64,000 nucleotides of DNA. It comes from Sphaeramia orbicularis (taxonomy: Eukaryota; Chordata; Actinopteri; Kurtiformes; Apogonidae). The position numbers were made by a program, and so were the translations under genes. The notes beneath the pieces were generated by a model. The model saw only the letters and a list, made by a program, of their open reading frames with translations. It was not told the DNA's origin and did not search any database. Positions 49,470 to 61,346 of the stretch are shown piece after piece. Each line of letters starts with the position of its first letter. Position 1 is the stretch's first letter. Where the stretch lies: NCBI RefSeq assembly GCF_902148855.1, contig NC_043964.1, positions 6,997,602 to 7,061,601 on the forward strand. The letters are read 5' to 3'.

Positions 49470-50524
49470 GATGTGATTTTCCCAAACTCACCACATTATG
49501 AATCTATGAATAGAAAGAACATGAGGATAAATGTTCTGATCCTTTGTTTGAAGACATTCAGTCCTGAAACGAAGCTTTTATTCTGACGTTCATTCATAAA
49601 TCAATAAATGTGAGAAAATCTGTTAAAATCTCCAAATCACATAGTTTGTACTCAAGGTTTTCCTGTTACACATCATCAGTTAATGATTTATCAACTTATT
49701 CATTCAAAATGACTTATTTATTCAACTGATGAGTCACTAATTCCATCAGTTTTATCAATAAAAGGGTGAGTACTGCTTCCATAGAACTCAGCTTCTGTCA
49801 GAAACAAAACACATCCAGGTTTTGTGCATTTAATGGATTAATGAGACACAGTAAACATGACATAAACCTGATCTGACGATAACATGTACAAATGAGTCGA
49901 TAAAAACACGCATCAGTCAAATCTTTGGATCTCAGACCAATTAGTCTTTATTTAATTCAACTTGTTATAAATTGAAGTTTCAAAAAACAAGAGATTGAAG
50001 AATATGGGGTTTATCAGAGATGGAGGTGAAATGTAGATGTGATCTGAAGCAACAGGAAAACAGGACATAAAACATGTAGGTAGGTTTAGTTTGGGTTGAG
50101 CAGATCCAGTCACAAAAACACGTCCAACTGAATATTAACCCTCTGGTGTCACAGATGTCCTTTAATCACCTAAAGTATGTAATGTACACAATACAGTGGT
50201 AATGTCAGAATGGTTTTATACAGTTTAAGTTTTAAATAAAATGTATTTCATCAACTTGAGCCATAAATAAAAATATCAAATACTCAATAACTGTTACATT
50301 TTAACCCTTTAAATGACGTGTTCATAACAGAAACAAACTATATTTTTTGATGCAAAAAATACTTAAAACATTTTTTTTTCAATATTCTACAAAAATTTAC
50401 TGTTTTATTAGTTGTTTATTTTTCCTCCTGCCATATGTCAGTGATTAACACCAACATTGGTTCATATTATTATTATGTTTTGTGCTTGGTCAAATGATCT
50501 GAAATGAAGAGAACAATCATGAAA

Positions 50525-50582
<58 letters not shown>

Positions 50583-51380
50583 CCCACAAGCGGTGTTAAG
50601 GCCCTCGCCCTCCTGTCTCCCTATGCGACCACCGAGGCCACCGAATGTGAACGGACACCATATTGTACGCTTGATCCGACATTCTGCGAGATTTACACAC
50701 TTTAATACTTCTGAAAACAACGCTTCATCGTGAGCTCGTCACAGCCACGCCCAACATTTGATCAAAAATGTAATTTATTACTTTTGATCACAAATGTGTG
50801 TAGGTGATTTTCACCAAGTTTGGTCCAAATTGGATGTAAATCCTAGGAGGAGATGATGAAAGTATGAGGGGTGGGACTCTGACAAAAACCCATTCATTTC
50901 TATGGCACAGTTTTGGTGTTGTCATGGCCGGGTTTTGCCCAATCAACATCGAGTAAACCTTTAAGCTCCGCCCAGGAGTTTTCGGGGGCCGTCTGGAGTA
51001 CCAACCCTGAAGCGGGGTCTCAGTTGTTGTTCGCAGAGTTCAGATCTGCAAAATCTGTGAGTGCAGTCTGAGTAAGAATGGCCCCAGAGAACGGACGTCC
51101 GAAAAACGTAAGTCTGTTTCAGTTGACAGCAAAACCAAATGCATCTTGGGATATTTGCAACCAAGTCCACATGACACCACAGGGGACGCTGGGACACTGT
51201 GGTGGTGGTGGGGGGGTGTTTGTCTGTCTGTTAGCATGGTAACTCAAAAAGTTATGGAAGGATTTTGATGAAATTTTCAGGAAATGTTAAAACTGGCACA
51301 AGGAAGAAATGATTAAATTTTGGTGCTGATCGTTTGGGGCAGCTGATCTGCCTTAGCGGAGGTCTGCACTCTTTGGGCCG
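49470..51380. other. Intergenic between mfsd11 and the zinc-finger genes
   Basis: AT-rich unique sequence to about 50520, then a block (50590-51380) with GGAAGGATTTTGATGAAATT and CTTAGCGGAGGTCTGCACTC words; a related GCAGAGGTCTGCGCTC lies at about 7640. It is probably a fish DNA-element body. No gene supported. Confidence 0.45.
50528..50580. repeat. (AAT)n microsatellite
   Basis: Uninterrupted trinucleotide run of about 17 copies. Confidence 0.97.
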
Positions 51381-51384
51381 GATT

Positions 51385-52013
51385 TATTAAAGGTTTGCAC
51401 GTGTAAAAACGTGCACAAACTTGACTGTGCATGCAATAACATGTTGAAGCTTATCTACTAACAGGGCGCTAAGGTTTGCACCTCTCAAATGGGCAAAATA
51501 GCTTCTGCAACCCATTTAGCGTGTTTGCCCTGATGCAATATGGGCGTTTCTGCCAGAAGGGGCAAAATTATTGGGAGGAATAGATGCAAATATTTATTTA
51601 GCGCGTGCAATGTGATTTACCAAACCTGAAACTGATTGCGGTGGCTGATTTTGCGTCTATATTTAGCGTGTGTGAGAGGCAGGTTTTAACTGGCACAGCT
51701 TTGCACAAAACTGGCTGTAGGTGTTATAGTGAGGAGGAGGCATAGGCATAACCAAAGGGAAGGCAGAGAACCAATCTGTTCTTTTCACATCAACATTTTT
51801 GGAATGACGGAAGACAAAAAATTATAATTTGAGACATATGGCCCCCCACTTTATGGGCCTGCCCCCCACGCCTGCTTCCACCAGTGGGACATCACCATTA
51901 GACCAGGACCGACTACTGAGAGACGTCTCCCTCTCTCGCGCACCGCGCACACACACGCAAGCGAGACTGAATGGGATGGGTTCTAGCTCTGCACAGCTCT
52001 CACACACACACAC

Positions 52014-52051
<38 letters not shown>

Positions 52052-52640
52052 ACACACAGTGCTATCCACGGTGTTGTGACTGGGCTTCTGAACCTTCTAT
52101 ACAAACACTGATGTGGAGCATTTTCTCTCATGCCCACGGACTTTAAAGTTTTCATTCACCATGCAGAGCGACATAAAGAGAGAAGGTATTTATTTCACTA
52201 ATAACACACTTCACCACTGATAAACGGCAACAGGGAAATGCCCATCCACTCCTCTGTGTGGAAAAACAGCATATTTATAAGTGCTGGCATATCCCAGAGC
52301 AGTTTTTACAGCGTACTGTCTCCATGATGACAACCAGTAGCGCACGCAAAATCCTCATTTAATTAAGGCGGTCTCCAAGACTTTGCGCCTGTTGTCATTT
52401 GCGCAGGCAGTCTTAATTGATCACCCCTGACAATAGCACGTACATATTTTAGCACGAGCAAGCACATTTGCGCCTTTTGTCTGCTTTTCTAGCTCTGTGT
52501 AAGTATCACTATCAAACATTATGTCAAAGGCAAATGTTCGTGCTCCCCCTGGTTTTTGATGGTAATGTCCGTCGCATTCCTTTCCCCCTGCTTGGGAGGG
52601 GTGCACTACCTATGCAACATACATAAGCTCCATCAGACCC
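51385..52640. mobile_element. Harbinger-like repeat remnant, probable
   Basis: Starts GGGCCGGATTTATTAAAGG, which resembles the ends of fish PIF/Harbinger MITEs, and carries repeated GCGCAAA/TTTGCAC words. I could not find the matching right terminus. A CA-microsatellite expansion (51999-52060) lies inside. Confidence 0.4.
51999..52060. repeat. (CA)n microsatellite
   Basis: CA run with one CG and one TA interruption. Confidence 0.97.
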
Positions 52641-53022
52641 ACTCCCCCCTGCTCAAGTTGAGCGCTATAACACACAACCCAACCCCCCACCCCCCCGAGG
52701 AGGAGGAGGTGGCAGGAGGCTCATGATGATGGAAAGAGGCGTTCGTTCAAAAATGGTTGAGAAACACAGCTCTAAGGTTGACCCCATGAAGGTTCCTCTC
52801 ATTTAATCCGTGGGGGCGGTTCCTGCAATGGAGACACGCCCCAATGGCCACGCCCCCATAAAAGTGGCACAGGTTCCTGCGGTGGAAATGTGCCTTTTGT
52901 TACCATAGCAACCAGTCTACATTGCACGTAAACGTTGTAGAAACCTTCTGTTGAACGTTGACGAATGTGCGTTTTCGTCCTGTTTTCAGATCATCTGAGT
53001 CTTTACCGGTTTCCTTTTTTTT

Positions 53023-56000
53023 TTATCTCATGTGGATCTTCATGTGCGTCTGAACGTTACTTTTATGTCTAAAATTCTTCTTACAAACCGGACAGCTGAA
53101 CGGTTTCTCTCCCGTGTGAACCCTCATGTGACGCTCCAAACTCGACTTCTGGGTAAAGGACGCATCGCAAACGTCGCATCCGAAGGGTTTCTCTCCTGTG
53201 TGAACCCTCATGTGACAGAGGAGGTTGGACTTGTCGGAGAACCTGGAGCCACAGACTTTGCAGCTGAAGGGCTGTTCTCCGGTGTGGACGCGCAGGTGTT
53301 TGTCCAGGTTGGATTTGACTGTGAACCTTTTCCCACACTCCAAACAGCAGAAGGGTTTGTGTCCAGTGTGGATCCTCATGTGCGTGTCCAGGTGGGACCT
53401 TTTACTGAACGTGTTCCCGCACTGAAGGCATCGGTGCTGCTTGGTTTTACCTTCAACGTCTCCATCGGTGAAGTCATTGTGTTTCCTGTTTCTGTTTTTC
53501 ATCCGATGCAACGTTGCTTTGTCTCCTGTAAAGTCTGTGTGTTTCTCCACAGAACCCTGAGCGTCGAAGGTGTTTCTCCTCTCGTACGTGGACCGTATCC
53601 GTCCTGAGTTTGCAGTGGTTCTTCGTTTCTTGTCTGGTTCTGGCTCTGCTCGTCCACAGTCGTCTCCGTCTGATTCCGTTTCCGTCTGTTCGTACGAGCT
53701 GTCGGAGGATTCAGACTCGCTGCTCTCCGCCCAGTCTTTGCTGTCCTCAGTGTCCTCAGAGTCTTCGGTCTGGGTTGGAAAAAGCCCATGTGGACGGAAG
53801 CTCCTCCCTGGTTTTGGTTCTGGTTCTCCACAGTCCCCTCCATCTGGTTCCTCTCGGCTCTCCTCAGTCTGTCTTTGATGACGTCGTGAGAACTGAGCTT
53901 TGTCTTCATCGTCTTCATTTTCCAGACTTTGACGGATCCACAGTTCCTCGTGTTCCTCTTTAATGGGTGAAGGTTCTGGATCATCCCGGTCTGGACCGGG
54001 GTTCTGGTTCTGATGCTCTGCTTTAACCATCACCACCTGAATGTAGCCAGGACCACCTAAAAAACACAGACAAGCATATGAAAACAGGAAACTCATTTAT
54101 GTTCTACTAGTGCGTTGACCCGTGTGGATCCACGGGTTCTAGATGTGGTCGTTTTTCTGCTGTTGTGTATTCGTTCATGTTGTTCCACATTTGTCCAGCA
54201 GTCACCGCCAAAGTATTCTGGACATAGCAACGGGATTATAAAACTATTGGATTAAAAATGACTAATATCTGACAAAATACTGGTGTAGGAGTAGGGCTGT
54301 GTATTGGCAAGAATCTGGCAATACGATACAAATCATAAAACTAGGATCACAATACGATATATCACGATATTTGCTGTTGTTTTTAATTGTACGGCTTTTT
54401 ATGTTTTTAATCGATTCTTGTATTTTATTCTTTTATCTATTCTTCTATTCTTCTTACTCTGTTATTTTGGTTTTTTATTTATTTTTCTGTACCGCAGTTT
54501 GGTCCACTGTGGTTGTTTTTAAAATGCTTTACAAATAAAGTTGGATTGGATTGGATATATCATGATATTGTTACGAAGCTAATTTTTTGTTTGTTTCTTT
54601 TTTTTTTAATGATTATTTCCTCAAAGAATTGAATTACAGCAGAAATATGCACAAATACTAAACACATTTTTATTTGATCAAAACAGGATCTGATGCTATA
54701 TCACAAAATATTCCTGTGTTTAAACTGAAATTCTGTTTTACAGACATTACAGTTTCAGATTCTGTTCAAATGTTCATATTCTATTAATTCAGAACTAACA
54801 TCAGAACATTATTTTTGTGCAATCCTAACAAAGGAACTAATACTATCTAATAAAAGAGTGTTATATTATAATGAATAAAATATAAACAAAAAAGAAAAAC
54901 AAAAATTAACCTCCACAATATCTGCATTTGAATAAATTCCTAAAAATATCGATACAGTAATTTTTAATATCGATACAGTATTGTAAAATGAAATATCGTG
55001 ATATATTGCAGAACTGACATTTTCTAACACCCCTATGTAGGAGCCATGAATAAATTTAGGTGCATTTTGTAGGGGTATGATGGTTTAAATATTGGGGTTT
55101 GATATTGTTTATATTATTTCGGGTTTTGTGTGATCATACTGATGTGGGAATAAGTCGGTCACAGATATGGGTGGAGGCGTTGACCCTTAGTGGTCTGGGC
55201 CTATTTTGGCCGTTTTTGAGTACTTGTGATTTTGCCTTTATTGCATTTTACCTTATGTCAAATATTTGAGTATAGTTTTCATTTATTACAATTTTATTTT
55301 CATATACCTAATATTTGGAACCAATATTCACTTTTAAAGTCTTTGAAAAGGTTCGTTAATCATCTTTGGGTTATTTCTGCAATAAATTATATACATTTTT
55401 CAAATTGGATTTTTATATTTTTTGTGTGTTTTTTGTCCTTTTGTGTTGATATAGTAGGTTAAAGTGAAAAAATAATAGACAGATGATATAAATGAAGTTG
55501 TGCTGAAAAAAAAAAAAAGATACCAAACATGGGTATAGTAAACATTTCTGTATATAGTATATAAAGGCAAAATCAAAAAGATTGAAAAACGGCCAAAATA
55601 GGCTCAGACCACTTAGGGTTAAAACCATTCTATTGGTCAGTCTTCACATTGTCCTGACGGTTTTAGAAATATTCAACCAATGAGGGTGGGGGGTGGTAAC
55701 GCCTATGTAAAGATCTGCTTTTTTGTAAAATATTTGAGTACAGTTTTAATATATTACAATTTTAATTTTATATATCTAATATTTGGAACCAATATTCACT
55801 TTTAAAGTCTTTGAAAAGGTTCGTTAAGCATCTTTGCGTTATTTATGCAATATATTATATACATTTTTCAAATTGGATTATATATTTTTTGTGTTTTTTG
55901 TCCTTTTGTGTTGATATAGTAGGTTAAAGTGAAAATATAATAGACAGATGAGATAGATGAAGTTGTGCTGAAAAAAAGATACCAAACATGGATATAGGAA

Positions 56001-58518
56001 ACATTTCTGTATATAGCATGGAAAGGCAAAATCAAAAGAACTGAAAAATGGACAAAATAGACTCAGACCACTAAGGGTTAAATGAGGTCATTACTTCAGT
56101 CCTGGTGGTTCTTGGGTTCTAGGCTTTGGAACATGTTCTGTACCGTGTATGAGCTGCTCTCCCTCCTCATCAATGCACAGTTCCTCATGTTCCTCTTTAA
56201 TTGGACGTGGTTCCGCTTCCTCCTGGTCCAGATCGGGTCTCCGGTCCTGCTGCTCAATGGGAACCTCTTCTTTAACCACCAACACCTGCTGGACGTCTGC
56301 AGGACACGAGACATAAAGACACACACGGACACTTTAGCGCATGAGGACCTTCACCTCTTAGATCAGGGGTGTTCAACATGTGGTCCATGGGCCAAAACTG
56401 GCCCAACAAAGGGTCCAGTCTGACCCATGGGCTGAATCTGTGAAATGACAAAATTAAACTGAAGACATTAACAATTATTTTAGTTCAGGTTCCACATTCA
56501 GACCAACATGATCTAAAGTGGATCAGAACCAAAAAAAAAAAAAAAAAAACAGAATGAGTGAAAAAGAACAGAAGAACAGAATAACACATAAATAATGACA
56601 AATACAAATGTTTCTCTTTGTTTTAGTGTAAAAAGGTAAAATTACATGAAAATATTTACAAATTATCCTTTCATTAAAAAAAAAAACAAGAATCTGAACA
56701 AATATGAACAACCTGAAATGCTTTAACATAAAACAGTCTAATAGTTCCAATATTCTGTCTGTTATTAAATGTGTGCATTTGTAGATCCACTGGATCTGTA
56801 TGACATAATGAACATGTATAAATGATAAACTGAGGTTTAATATTGTTAAAATTACACTGATTTTGTCTTTATTGTACATGGTTGTTCAAGTTATTCACAT
56901 TTTCATGGTTTAACTTTATAACTTTCATTACTATTATATTATCGTTTGGTCTGATCCACCTTAGATTATATAGGTCTGTTTGTGGAACCTGAACTAAAAT
57001 GAGGCTGTACGTTATAACGTACATGTATAAATGATAAACTGAGGCTGAATATTGGTACAATTATACTTATTTTTCTTAGTAAATATCAGGTTTTTCATGG
57101 TTGTTCATGTAATTCATATTTTCAAAGGACAGTTTGTAGATGTAAATATTTTTGTGTTATTTTAGTTGTTTGTTTTTTTTACACTAAAACATAGATTAAA
57201 GTTTGTATTTGTCATCATTTATGTGTTATTCTGTTCTTATTTTCCTGGTTCTGATCCACTTTAGATCATACTGGTCTGTTTGTGGAACCTGAACTAAAAT
57301 GAGGTGAACACTTCTGTTTTAATGCAGTGGTACAAAACATACGGCTCACAGGCCAAAACTGTCCACCAAAGGGTCCAGTCCGGCTCAAAGGATGAAAATT
57401 ACACTAAACATATTAACAGTCAAAGGTGTCGAAATCATGTTAGTTCAGGTTCCACATTCAGTCCAATATGATCTAAAGTGGATCAGAACCAGGAAAATAA
57501 GAACAGAATAGCCTATAAATAATGACAAATACAGACTCTCTATCTTTTAGTGTAAAAAAGTACACATATATGAAAATATTGACATTCACAAATGATCCTT
57601 TCACACAAAATATGAATTCTGTCTGTTATTAAATGTTGTGTGTATTTGTAGATCCGCTGTATCTGTACGTTAGAACGAACACGTAGAAATGATAAACTGA
57701 GGCTGAATATTGGTAAAATTGCTCTTATTTTTCTTAGTAAATTTCAGGTTTTTCATGGTTGCTCATGTAATTCACATTTTTTAAAGGATAGTTTATTAAC
57801 GTTAATATTTTCATGTATTTTTAGTTTGTTTTTTTATGCTAAAACATAGAGAAATGTTTGTATTTGTCATTATTTGTTTATTCTGTTCTTATTTTCCTGG
57901 TTCTGATTCACTTTAGATCATACTGGTCTGAGTACAAATACTGGATCTACAAATACGCACAACATTTAATAACAGACAGAATATTAGACAGATTTTCTTT
58001 TCTTATTTAGCAGACAGATGGAAAAAGAGTTAATCAAGTCAAAGTAAAAGAATTAACTTTTTTTTCCATCTGTCTGATAAATAAGAAAAGAAAATCTGTC
58101 TAATATTCTGTCTGTTATTAAATGTTGTGTGTATTTGTAGATTCACTGTATCTGTACATGTAGAAATGATAAACTGAGGCTTAATATTAGTAAATATGTT
58201 CTTATTTTTCTAGGTAAATTTCAGGTTTTTCTTGGTTGTTTGTGTAATTCACATTTTTAAAAGGACAGTTTGTAAATGTAAATATTCCTGTAATTGTAGG
58301 TTTTTGTTTTTGTTTTCTTTTACACTAACACAGATACAGGTTTGTATTTGTCATTATTGATAGTTCACTGTGTTCTTATTGTACTTGTTCTGACCCACTT
58401 TAGATCAAACTGGTCTGAATGTGGAACCTGAACTCAACTCTTTCTCTGCTTGTGCTTTATTTCATCCGTGTCATTGGTTCCGGTTCTTACCCACGTCCAC
58501 CCACGTGGTCAGTGACAT
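53023..58518 (-). CDS. C2H2 zinc-finger protein with acidic N-terminal modules (404 aa, 3 exons)
   Basis: Exons in coding order are 58491-58518, 56144-56296 and 53023-54056, all joined in phase 1 (1215 nt). Exon 1 gives MSLTTWVDV. Exon 2 gives DVQQVLVVKEEVPIEQQ and IKEEHEELCIDEEGEQ. Exon 3 gives a second KAEHQNQNPG...IKEEHEELW module, an acidic Ser/Glu/Asp-rich stretch, and five C-terminal fingers (about residues 267-404). The fingers begin CLQCGNTFSKRSHLDTH, use linkers of the TGEKPF type, and all five have complete Cys2His2 sets. Fish genomes carry very large families with this layout; the protein is presumably a nuclear DNA-binding regulator of unknown target. The exon 2 donor (CATACACG then GTACAG) is a prediction. 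If it is skipped, exon 2 reads to a stop at about 56091 and gives a finger-less protein. Exon 1 to exon 3 splicing is also in phase. Confidence 0.82.
55184..55618. mobile_element. piggyBac-type MITE (435 bp)
   Basis: The left end CCCTTAGTGGTCTGGGCC is inverted at the right end (GGCTCAGACCACTTAGGG); the arms extend about 35 bp. The right flank is TTAA and the left flank TTGA, a one-base variant of the piggyBac TTAA target. It lies in intron 2 of the minus-strand zinc-finger gene. Confidence 0.75.
55727..56077. mobile_element. Second, left-truncated copy of the piggyBac-type MITE
   Basis: From AAATATTTGAGTA to CACTAAGGG it matches 55259-55618 in the same orientation with scattered differences, and is followed by TTAA (56078-56081). 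The left terminus is missing. Confidence 0.75.
56364..58440. mobile_element. Two adjoining family 1 elements in zinc-finger gene intron 1
   Basis: The first runs from CAGGGGTGTTCAACATG (56364) to about 57306, with an internal partial repeat near 57000. The second starts at about 57327 (CAGTGGTACAAAACAT) and ends at about 58440. Both show the AGTTCAGGTTCCACATTCAG motif and its complement. They fill most of the intron between 56297 and 58490. Confidence 0.65.
57957..58129. repeat. Near-perfect inverted duplication (about 77-bp arms)
   Basis: The left arm (57957-58034; AACAGACAGAATATTAGAC, TCTTTTCTTATTTA) and right arm (58051-58129) differ by one substitution and a short A-run. The loop is about 16 bp. 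It is nested in a much older family 1 element. Confidence 0.85.
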
Positions 58519-58660
58519 TCCGCCGGTTGTTCCGTCGGTGTTTGATCGGGTGGAGGCTCCTCTTCATTCGCTGACACTCACATCTGATCTAACGGACGCT
58601 TTTCTTCGGTAAATCCGTCCAGGTTTCCACGGCTCTTTGTGCTTGTTTACTTCCGGGATC
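58519..58660 (-). promoter_or_regulatory. Promoter of the minus-strand zinc-finger gene
   Basis: CCGGAAGTAAACA lies on the minus strand at 58644-58656, the same 13-mer as in the plus-strand paralogue's promoter. Local CpG density is high. Confidence 0.5.
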
Positions 58661-58924
58661 CGTCTGAATTTCGCGCATCACCACCATCATGTGACCACAG
58701 CTCAGCCCAGGTCACGTGTTCCTCTCAGCCAATGGTATACAGGCTCTGACTTCAGTCAAAGTTCTCCTCGAAATTCTTCAAAAATCTGGACTTTAACAGA
58801 ATCCGGTTCTGCAGGTCGGTGCTGGGTCCTCATCTACGTGAACCTACGTCACCCGGTCCACCTGAGATCCGGTCTAAAGTCCAGGAACCGAAACCTTCTT
58901 CTGGAAAATTCCACGGACGCATCT

Positions 58925-59060
58925 GTGGATCCACGGCGCTGTGGACACTACCCACAATCCTCTGCGCCAGTCCTCTGGAAATGAACACAAATAGATCCGA
59001 TCACAACCAGAAATAAACCCACGAATCAACCCAAGAAGAAAGAACTGAAAAAGACATAGA
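58925..59060 (+). repeat. Direct duplicate of 60205-60340, copy 1
   Basis: ACTACCCACAATCCTCTGCG and CCAGTCCTCTGGA plus downstream AATATAATTATTA match 60205-60340 in order. Confidence 0.8.
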
Positions 59061-59579
59061 AATATAATTATTAAGCAAAAAGAGACAGATTTATTTATAT
59101 TATTCACAAAAAAATAACAAATGGAACATATAGAGCAAAATAAAAACAGAAAGAGGTAGAAATAATGACAATAGAAAGAACAGAATAGATGAAATAGGAT
59201 ATAATATAATATAATGTAATACAATTTAATATAACAATAAAATAAATAAATACAATCATGAAATGATAGAAACACTGGGAATTGAAAGCAGTGAACAGAT
59301 GAAATACAAATAAAAATACATAAATAAATAAATAAATATGTACAGATTAAATCCTAATAAACAGTTTTCATTCCCCTATTCCTGCCCTGTACAAGTTTAA
59401 TTATTTCTACATTTTATTTACTTATTTATTCCTGTTTTTATTTACTTTCTACAGTGATTTTTATCCAATATGTCATTCATTTGACTTCTAAGTAAATATT
59501 AATTTGTCCTTCTGATTTGTTGGGCCTTCAGTGTTGGTTTGGGGGGGGGGGGGGGGGTTGTATGATTTTTTAAAATTAT

Positions 59580-60190
59580 TATTATTATTGTGTTGCAGGT
59601 TATTTGTCTCTTAAAGTAGATCCACGGTGTGAACTGTGTTTTCTGTAATGGAACTGAAACCACAGATCTTTTTTTTTTCCATTGTATGTACGTGGAACCG
59701 TTACGGTTAGACATTTATGGTTGGTTTCACGCAAACGTTTGCCTTCTTGAAGAATTCTCTGTAATGGACATTACTTATGGACTTATACTGGACAATGTCA
59801 AAGACAGCTTTTTAATAAATAATATCATCATTCTGGGTTAATTTTACAAACACAAATGTAAACATTTGAAGATGAAACCCACATTTTCCAGTTTCCATAA
59901 TGAGTTTCTGCTTTATGTGAAAACTCTCAATCACATGAAGAGTAAACCTGTGTTGAAGCTTCTATTAATTATTAAAGAATATAATTTGTACAATAAACCC
60001 TAGTTCTCCACTCCATTTTATATGTTTTTTTTTTTTCTCTCCAAAATTGGCAGTCTTGATGGTTGTTGATGTCTTTGTATTTACTCCTGTTTGCACTCGT
60101 CCCTTTGTATGTTCTTTAATACGGAAGACAAGTTGTTTGTATATTTGTATATTGTCAATAAAAAAATACAGATTATTAAAAAAAATAAAA
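59580..60190 (+). mobile_element. LINE 3' end, 5'-truncated (L1-like)
   Basis: The reading frame at 59629-59841 encodes CVFCNGTETTDLFFFHC, a Cys/His motif like that near the ORF2 C terminus of L1-type LINEs, followed by WFHANVCLLEEF. An AT-rich 3' region follows, ending in an A-rich tail (60165-60195). The rest of ORF2 is absent. Confidence 0.6.
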
Positions 60191-60204
60191 TAAATAAAAG
60201 ATGT

Positions 60205-60340
60205 AGATCCACAGTGTTATTACACTACCCACAATCCTCTGCACCAGTCCTCTGGAGATTAGAATAAATAGATCTAGCCAGAAGCAAAAAATAAAGCCAC
60301 AAAAAAGAAGAAAGAACCAAAAATAGGCATAAATATAATT
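60205..60340 (+). repeat. Direct duplicate of 58925-59060, copy 2
   Basis: Same order of words (ACTACCCACAATCCTCTGCA, CCAGTCCTCTGGA, AATATAATTATTA). The LINE fragment lies between the two copies. Confidence 0.8.
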
Positions 60341-60589
60341 ATTAGACAGATATATTCACATTAGATAGAGAAATTCATCCATAAATGTTGTTAAATGAAT
60401 AAATGGAAAACAAACACACGATCATATACATTAAAACATAAAATAATCAGCACTTTTTTCCCTTTAATCTTGTTAAATTTTTTAAGATTTAACACATTTA
60501 ATATCTGAAGAAGATCATTTATTTATAAAACTGTAAAGGACACGTGGGTCAGTTGTTTCACACAGTGTCTGTTCTGTTTTATTTCACTG

Positions 60590-60892
60590 CAGCAGGTGGC
60601 GCTAATGCACCGTATCGTTGGGCTCCACCCGTATTTAAACCGTAGAAGAAGAGTGACGTCGACGCGTCAAAGACGTACACCGGAAGTAAACATCAGAGAG
60701 GAGGAGACGTCGGAGGTGTGGATACGCAGGTTTCTGTGGTTTTACAGAGAAAAGTTGAAGGAAAAGCGGTTTATGATGGAGCTGATGTTCACCAAACGGA
60801 TTTACATCTGAGTTTAAAGAGTTTCCAGACGAAATAAAGACTAAAAATACAACACAAATACGAGCCGCGGATCAGATGGACTTCACCGGATC
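60590..60892 (+). promoter_or_regulatory. Promoter and 5'UTR of the plus-strand zinc-finger gene
   Basis: CCGGAAGTAAACA at 60680-60692, TGACGTCGACGCGTC at about 60652-60666, and raised CpG content, 200-240 bp before the ATG. Confidence 0.5.
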
Positions 60893-61253
60893 ATGTCTGG
60901 GAGAACCTGGATCAGTCTGGATCCGGGTAAGACCAGAACCTGCAGCCGAACCTGGACCCGCATTAGACAAACATCTGCATCCAGATTCATCCTTTTCAAA
61001 CTGATTTAAAATGACTGTGAATGGGTTTAAATAAACCAGTTCCTCCAGTCTGAGCTCCTTCTGTGGGTTCTGGTCCAGTCAGTGGAACCAGAACATTTAA
61101 AGGGTTCTTTCTCAGTTCGGTTCTGACTTTGAGAACATGTAGAGAAAACAGGTCCTGGGACCAGAGACTGTCATTATTAAAGTTATTCCAACATGTGTTA
61201 ATCCAGTTTAATTGTCCTTTAAAACACCCATCAAATGAATGGACACAGTGAAT

Positions 61254-61293
<40 letters not shown>

Positions 61294-61295
61294 CA

Positions 61296-61346
<51 letters not shown>

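Noticed and set aside
53032-53963. Several plus-strand frames of 100-190 residues
   Set aside because: Antisense shadows of the zinc-finger exon.
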